Shown here piece by piece: positions 60,936 through 64,000 of a stretch of 64,000 nucleotides of DNA. The number at the start of each line of letters is the position of its first letter. Positions within the stretch are counted from its first letter, which is position 1. Position numbers and translations under genes: made by a program. The notes below the pieces were generated by a model. The model did not search any database. It saw nothing but the letters and a program-made list of their open reading frames with translations, and was not told where the DNA came from. Source of the DNA: Sedimentibacter sp. MB31-C6 (GTDB lineage: Bacteria > Bacillota > Clostridia > Tissierellales > Sedimentibacteraceae); NCBI RefSeq assembly GCF_035934735.1, contig NZ_CP142396.1:2542001-2606000 (forward strand). Direction: 5' to 3'.

Positions 60936-62270
60936 ATGGGAAGGAAATATTTCAAGTATGTAATACCATCTGTATTAGCAATGTGGATATTTTCCGTTTA
61001 CACAATGATTAGTGGAGTAATTGTTGCAAAAGGAGTAAATGAATTAGCGCTTGCTGCTTTAAATATTAGTATACCTTATGTTTATGCAGCTTTTGCCGTA
61101 TCTCTTTTATTTGCCGTAGGGACATCTACAATTGCTTCAATAAACCTAGGAAATAAGGAAACAAAAAAAGCTAGTGAAATATTTACAATGAGTTTAGTAA
61201 TTATTATTATAATTAGCATTGTAGTTACAGTGATTGTTTTAATTAATCTTGATAGAATAGCATATTTTTTGGGAGCTACAACAAGAACAATATCATATGT
61301 AATTGAATATTTACGAATTGTATCATTTTTCACTGTATTTATTATGGTGTCATACTATTTTGAAGTATTAGTTAAAACTGACGGAAGTCCAAGACTTGCA
61401 ACTATAGGAGTTTGTATTTCTGCGGTAACTAATATATTAATTGTTTATATATTAGTAATTAAATACAATGTTGGTATCAAAGGGGCGGCTTTTGCCACTG
61501 GCTTTTCACATATATTTGCAACTATTGCATATGTGTGGCATTTTAGTAGGAAAGATTCTAAATTAAAATTTGTATTATTTAAATTTGATATTTCATTAAT
61601 TGGGAAAGTTATTCCAATAGGTCTGTCGGATTTTGTAACAGAATTTTCTGCAGGTTTTATAACTTTCGTTTTTAATAGGACTATTTTATTAAATATAGGG
61701 GATATTGGTATTATAACATATACTGTAATAATGTATATTAGCAATATAGTAATTATGACCATGATGGGAATTTCTCAGGGCACTCAACCTTTAGTAAGTT
61801 ATTATTATGGCAGGGATGATAAAAAAACATATACATTTCTTCTAAAGACTGCAGTTAAAACAGTTGCAATAATTTCGATAGGTGTATATGTTATGTGTAT
61901 GATTTTTGCTGAACAAATTAATGAAATATTTATTAGTAAGGAAGATTCAGCTTTGTTCTTATATTCAATTAAATCCTTCAGAACGTACATTCTTTCATAT
62001 TTAGTACTTGGATTTAATATAGTTTTTATTGGATTTTACGCAGCTATAGAAAAACCATTATATTCAATGATTATTTCAACGGGAAGAGGATTAGTTGTTA
62101 TTGTAGCTTCTCTATATTTTATGTCTAGTATATTTGGTGAAAGTGGAATTTGGATATCTTCATTTATATCAGAAACAATATGTTTAATAATTGCAACAAT
62201 TATTTTCTTTAGATTTTTCTTTGAGGATTTATTTGTTAAATCTCATATCAAAAATAGTAATTGGATATGA
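60936..62270 (+). CDS. MATE-family multidrug/sodium efflux transporter
   Basis: 444 aa with twelve predicted membrane helices in two halves. Typical MATE text includes AALNISIPYVYAAFAVSLLFAVGTSTIASI, FEVLVKTDGSPRLATIGVCISAVTNILI (both in parts) and GISQGTQPLVSYYYGRDD at the second half. Exports cationic drugs or metabolites in exchange for Na+ or H+; the substrate is unknown. ATG 60936 is behind AGAGGTGAGG; an in-frame GTG at 60927 lies inside that site. Confidence 0.9.
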   Translation: MGRKYFKYVIPSVLAMWIFSVYTMISGVIVAKGVNELALAALNISIPYVYAAFAVSLLFAVGTSTIASINLGNKETKKASEIFTMSLVIIIIISIVVTVIVLINLDRIAYFLGATTRTISYVIEYLRIVSFFTVFIMVSYYFEVLVKTDGSPRLATIGVCISAVTNILIVYILVIKYNVGIKGAAFATGFSHIFATIAYVWHFSRKDSKLKFVLFKFDISLIGKVIPIGLSDFVTEFSAGFITFVFNRTILLNIGDIGIITYTVIMYISNIVIMTMMGISQGTQPLVSYYYGRDDKKTYTFLLKTAVKTVAIISIGVYVMCMIFAEQINEIFISKEDSALFLYSIKSFRTYILSYLVLGFNIVFIGFYAAIEKPLYSMIISTGRGLVVIVASLYFMSSIFGESGIWISSFISETICLIIATIIFFRFFFEDLFVKSHIKNSNWI

Positions 62271-62284
62271 GATTGAGTAATAAT

Positions 62285-63160
62285 CTAAGGCCAGATATCA
62301 TCTGGATTCACTCCAAATATTTGAACTACTTCAAATAAATCACTGTTTGCAATGTCTTTTGGTGTAACTAACCAATTTTTATCAGAGTCTATATCATAAC
62401 CAAACTGCATAAATGGGTACCATACTAAATGGGAACACTGGGTTCCTTTAATAATTTCAGGTTTCGGGTTTTTGCTGCTAGTCAATCCAATTGTTAAACT
62501 ATAAGGGATGTTATTTAAATTGTTTACAGCGAAATCCGCTATTTTATCTAAGGAATCTTGATGAGTATCCTTTAATTTTAACATTATAAAGGAAGGATAC
62601 ATTCGCCATTTATTTATATTTTGAAATTGTGAGTTACTACCAAGTATAATGGCTTCCAGAGTTTTTCCTTTTTCTGAATCTGTTATTATTGCAGCATGAC
62701 CGTGACGCCATCCAAGAGAATGTGTTGCCTTGGTTACTAATACATAGCCGTTTTTATAGGGTGCTAAATTAAAGTTATATGTTTTTTCCCCTTTATCATC
62801 AATAAAAGATTCTTGACTTGTAATTATTCCTATTTTTTCACAGTATACATTACTTTCTTTAAAAAAGTTATCTTGAAATTGTAGTATTTCTGAAATACCA
62901 CTTTCCTTATTTTTAAGGAGTTCATCAATAGCAACCTTTCCAAGCCCTGTTTGATAAAACAGAATTTTATAATCTTCATCAGACAATTCTTCTTTTGTAA
63001 GTATAGTATATATTTCTTTTTTATTATAATCTGGCCTAACATAACCAATGGGTTCTATAATAAATTCCATTACATTTATGACTAATAAAATAAAAATTAT
63101 AATATAAATAATGTAAAATAGTTTTTTCTTCTTTGTTAAACTAAGGTTTGAATTTGTCAT
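62285..63160 (-). CDS. Membrane-anchored permuted NlpC/P60 (YycO/YiiX-like) protein
   Basis: 291 aa. N-terminal basic stretch and one helix (about 12-32), then an external domain. LGWRHGHAAIITDSEKGKTLEA holds a likely catalytic histidine and GTQCSHLVWYPFMQFGYDID a cysteine followed by His; this His-before-Cys order is that of circularly permuted NlpC/P60 (DUF830/YiiX-like) hydrolases, which cleave amide or ester bonds. VTPKDIANSDLFEVV is a common C-terminal element of YycO-like proteins. Substrate unknown. Convergent with the MATE gene, 14 bp apart. Confidence 0.7.
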   Translation of the reverse strand: MTNSNLSLTKKKKLFYIIYIIIFILLVINVMEFIIEPIGYVRPDYNKKEIYTILTKEELSDEDYKILFYQTGLGKVAIDELLKNKESGISEILQFQDNFFKESNVYCEKIGIITSQESFIDDKGEKTYNFNLAPYKNGYVLVTKATHSLGWRHGHAAIITDSEKGKTLEAIILGSNSQFQNINKWRMYPSFIMLKLKDTHQDSLDKIADFAVNNLNNIPYSLTIGLTSSKNPKPEIIKGTQCSHLVWYPFMQFGYDIDSDKNWLVTPKDIANSDLFEVVQIFGVNPDDIWP

Positions 63161-63336
63161 TTAAAATCCTCTTTTGCTCAAAATAGTTATGGAATTTCTA
63201 GAATTATGTTATTAACATATTATATAGGTGTTTCGTAAAATTATCAAGATATAACTTTTATAAACAAAGGTCTCAACTTATGTATTTTATATAATAAATA
63301 TCTAACTTCAACCTTTTAAAATTATAATAATTATGT

Positions 63337-63472
63337 TAAAATATAAGAGACAAAAAGATATCTTCTACTCAATAGACAGAGGGTATTAATTTAGCTTTTC
63401 GCGGAGAGGGCATATTCCTCATTTCGTTGAAATAGAATGATGTTTAAAGTATAATAATATTGGAGGAATATT
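63337..63472 (+). promoter_or_regulatory. Leader region of the last gene pair, possibly structured
   Basis: A TAAAAT -10 at 63337-63342 (weak -35) would give a leader of about 125 nt. It is less AT-rich than the surroundings (GCGGAGAGGGCATATTCCTC) and can form a short stem ATTTCG-TT-GAAAT near 63421-63433. No known riboswitch class is recognised and there is no terminator. GGAGG before the next start. Confidence 0.35.
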
Positions 63473-63580
63473 ATGAACAAGTATAATAAAAAAGCTAACA
63501 ATATTGTAAGGATTATATGTCTAATACTAGCTATAGGAATGGTCGCTACCACATTTTTAAGCTTGCTTACGTATTTCTAA
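63473..63580 (+). CDS. 35-residue membrane peptide (DUF4044-like)
   Basis: Too short for routine gene calling. It reads MNKYNKKANNIVRIICLILA and continues to a total of 35 residues: a basic N-terminus and one membrane helix (about 12-34). ATG 63473 is behind TGGAGGAATATT, an excellent site, and the stop is followed at once by the ribosome site of the next gene. It resembles small DUF4044-type proteins of Firmicutes; function unknown. Confidence 0.7.
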   Translation: MNKYNKKANNIVRIICLILAIGMVATTFLSLLTYF

Positions 63581-63593
63581 AAAGGAGTAACTA

Positions 63594-64000
63594 ATGAAGA
63601 AAATTGTAGATAAAATAAATAAAAAAGAACTTGAATATAGTGAAGAAGAAAGACCACTATATCATTTAAATTGTGCAGAAATATTATTAATGGCTGCAAA
63701 TGAAAAGTACAACCTTGGTATAGAGCAAAATACTATTAAGGCTATATGTCCTTTTGGAGGTGGTATTCAATCTGAAAAAACTTGTGGAGCTCTACTTGGA
63801 GCTGTTGCTGCTTTAGGTGTGTTATATGCAGAAGAATTACCAACAACAAATGAAAAAATGAAAGAAATGACTAAGAAATTAGTAGAAGAATTTGAAAATG
63901 AATTTGGATCGTTGAATTGCGATTACATCAAGGAACATCATAGAAGTGAAGCTGAAAAATGTAATCCTGTAAAATTAAGAGCTGCAGAGGTTTTTGATAA
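63594..64000 (+). CDS. C_GCAxxG_C_C family protein (3' truncated by window)
   Basis: The frame starts at ATG 63594 behind AAAGGAGTAACTA and is open to the window end (135 codons). Cysteines occur in the pattern of the C_GCAxxG_C_C family: HLNCAEILL (~27), ICPFGGGIQSEKTCGALLGAV (in parts, ~52-68), then LNCDYIKEHH and EKCNPVKL. Such proteins often lie beside redox or metal transport genes and probably bind a metal or cluster; function not established. 13 bp after the small membrane peptide. Confidence 0.8.
   Translation, partial: MKKIVDKINKKELEYSEEERPLYHLNCAEILLMAANEKYNLGIEQNTIKAICPFGGGIQSEKTCGALLGAVAALGVLYAEELPTTNEKMKEMTKKLVEEFENEFGSLNCDYIKEHHRSEAEKCNPVKLRAAEVFD

Overview
The window is 64 kb of an AT-rich Firmicute chromosome. 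The dcw order with a SpoVE/FtsW gene, a SpoIID-like sporulation-type family, CIRCE/HrcA heat-shock control, amino-acid-fermentation genes (a Kal-type 3-aminobutyryl-CoA ammonia lyase and a biotin-dependent acyl-CoA decarboxylase) and the 16S rRNA text point to an anaerobic, probably spore-forming member of Clostridia/Tissierellia. Sedimentibacter or a relative is my tentative guess from memory of the 16S and gene content; no search was run.

Layout. (1) 1-10.6 kb: division and cell-wall cluster murE(partial)-mraY-murD-spoVE-murG-murA-divIB-DUF881-DUF881-sbp-ftsZ. (2) 10.8-22.4 kb: an ABC-F protein with a degenerate second ATPase site, a cold-shock gene with a long structured leader, a prenyl synthase, murC, tsaE-tsaB-rimI, a VanY-like peptidase, uppP and a CIRCE-controlled htpG. 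(3) 22.4-26.4 kb: a minus-strand set of peptidoglycan-binding and SpoIID-like proteins. (4) 26.8-32.8 kb: biotin-dependent decarboxylase subunits (no beta subunit beside them), dprA, tRNA-Leu, an SLH-anchored GHL10 protein and a GNAT. (5) 32.8-39.9 kb: a complete rRNA operon (16S-23S-5S) followed by 12 tRNAs; the 23S gene carries a ~0.23 kb intervening sequence in the helix-45 region. (6) 39.95-41.46 kb: an intact IS4-family element with inverted repeats and an 8-bp target duplication. (7) 41.5-51.4 kb: prmA-rsmE, a dicarboxylate symporter, hemW, hrcA-grpE-dnaK-dnaJ and kal. (8) 51.6-59.7 kb: a type IV pilus operon with a PilM-PilN fusion and four minor pilins. (9) 59.7-64 kb: efp, an acidic CD1247-type protein, a MATE transporter, a membrane-anchored NlpC/P60-like protein, a 35-aa membrane peptide and a truncated C_GCAxxG_C_C protein.

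The most unusual signal is a non-coding repeat of about 170 bp made of five consecutive perfect hairpins. Three near-identical full copies (14601-14768, 20126-20299, 60707-60875) and one copy of hairpin 1 only (13471-13501) are present. All four start, in the same orientation relative to transcription, exactly at the T-tract of a Rho-independent terminator. A second repeat family sits in the rRNA/tRNA operon: in the 16S leader, the 23S-5S spacer and one tRNA spacer.

How the parts work together: most of the first 20 kb makes lipid II (MurA, MurC-E, MraY, MurG), recycles or supplies its undecaprenyl carrier (prenyl synthase, UppP), polymerises it (SpoVE) and places division (FtsZ, DivIB). HrcA made at 46 kb should repress both its own operon and the distant htpG through two matching CIRCE sites.
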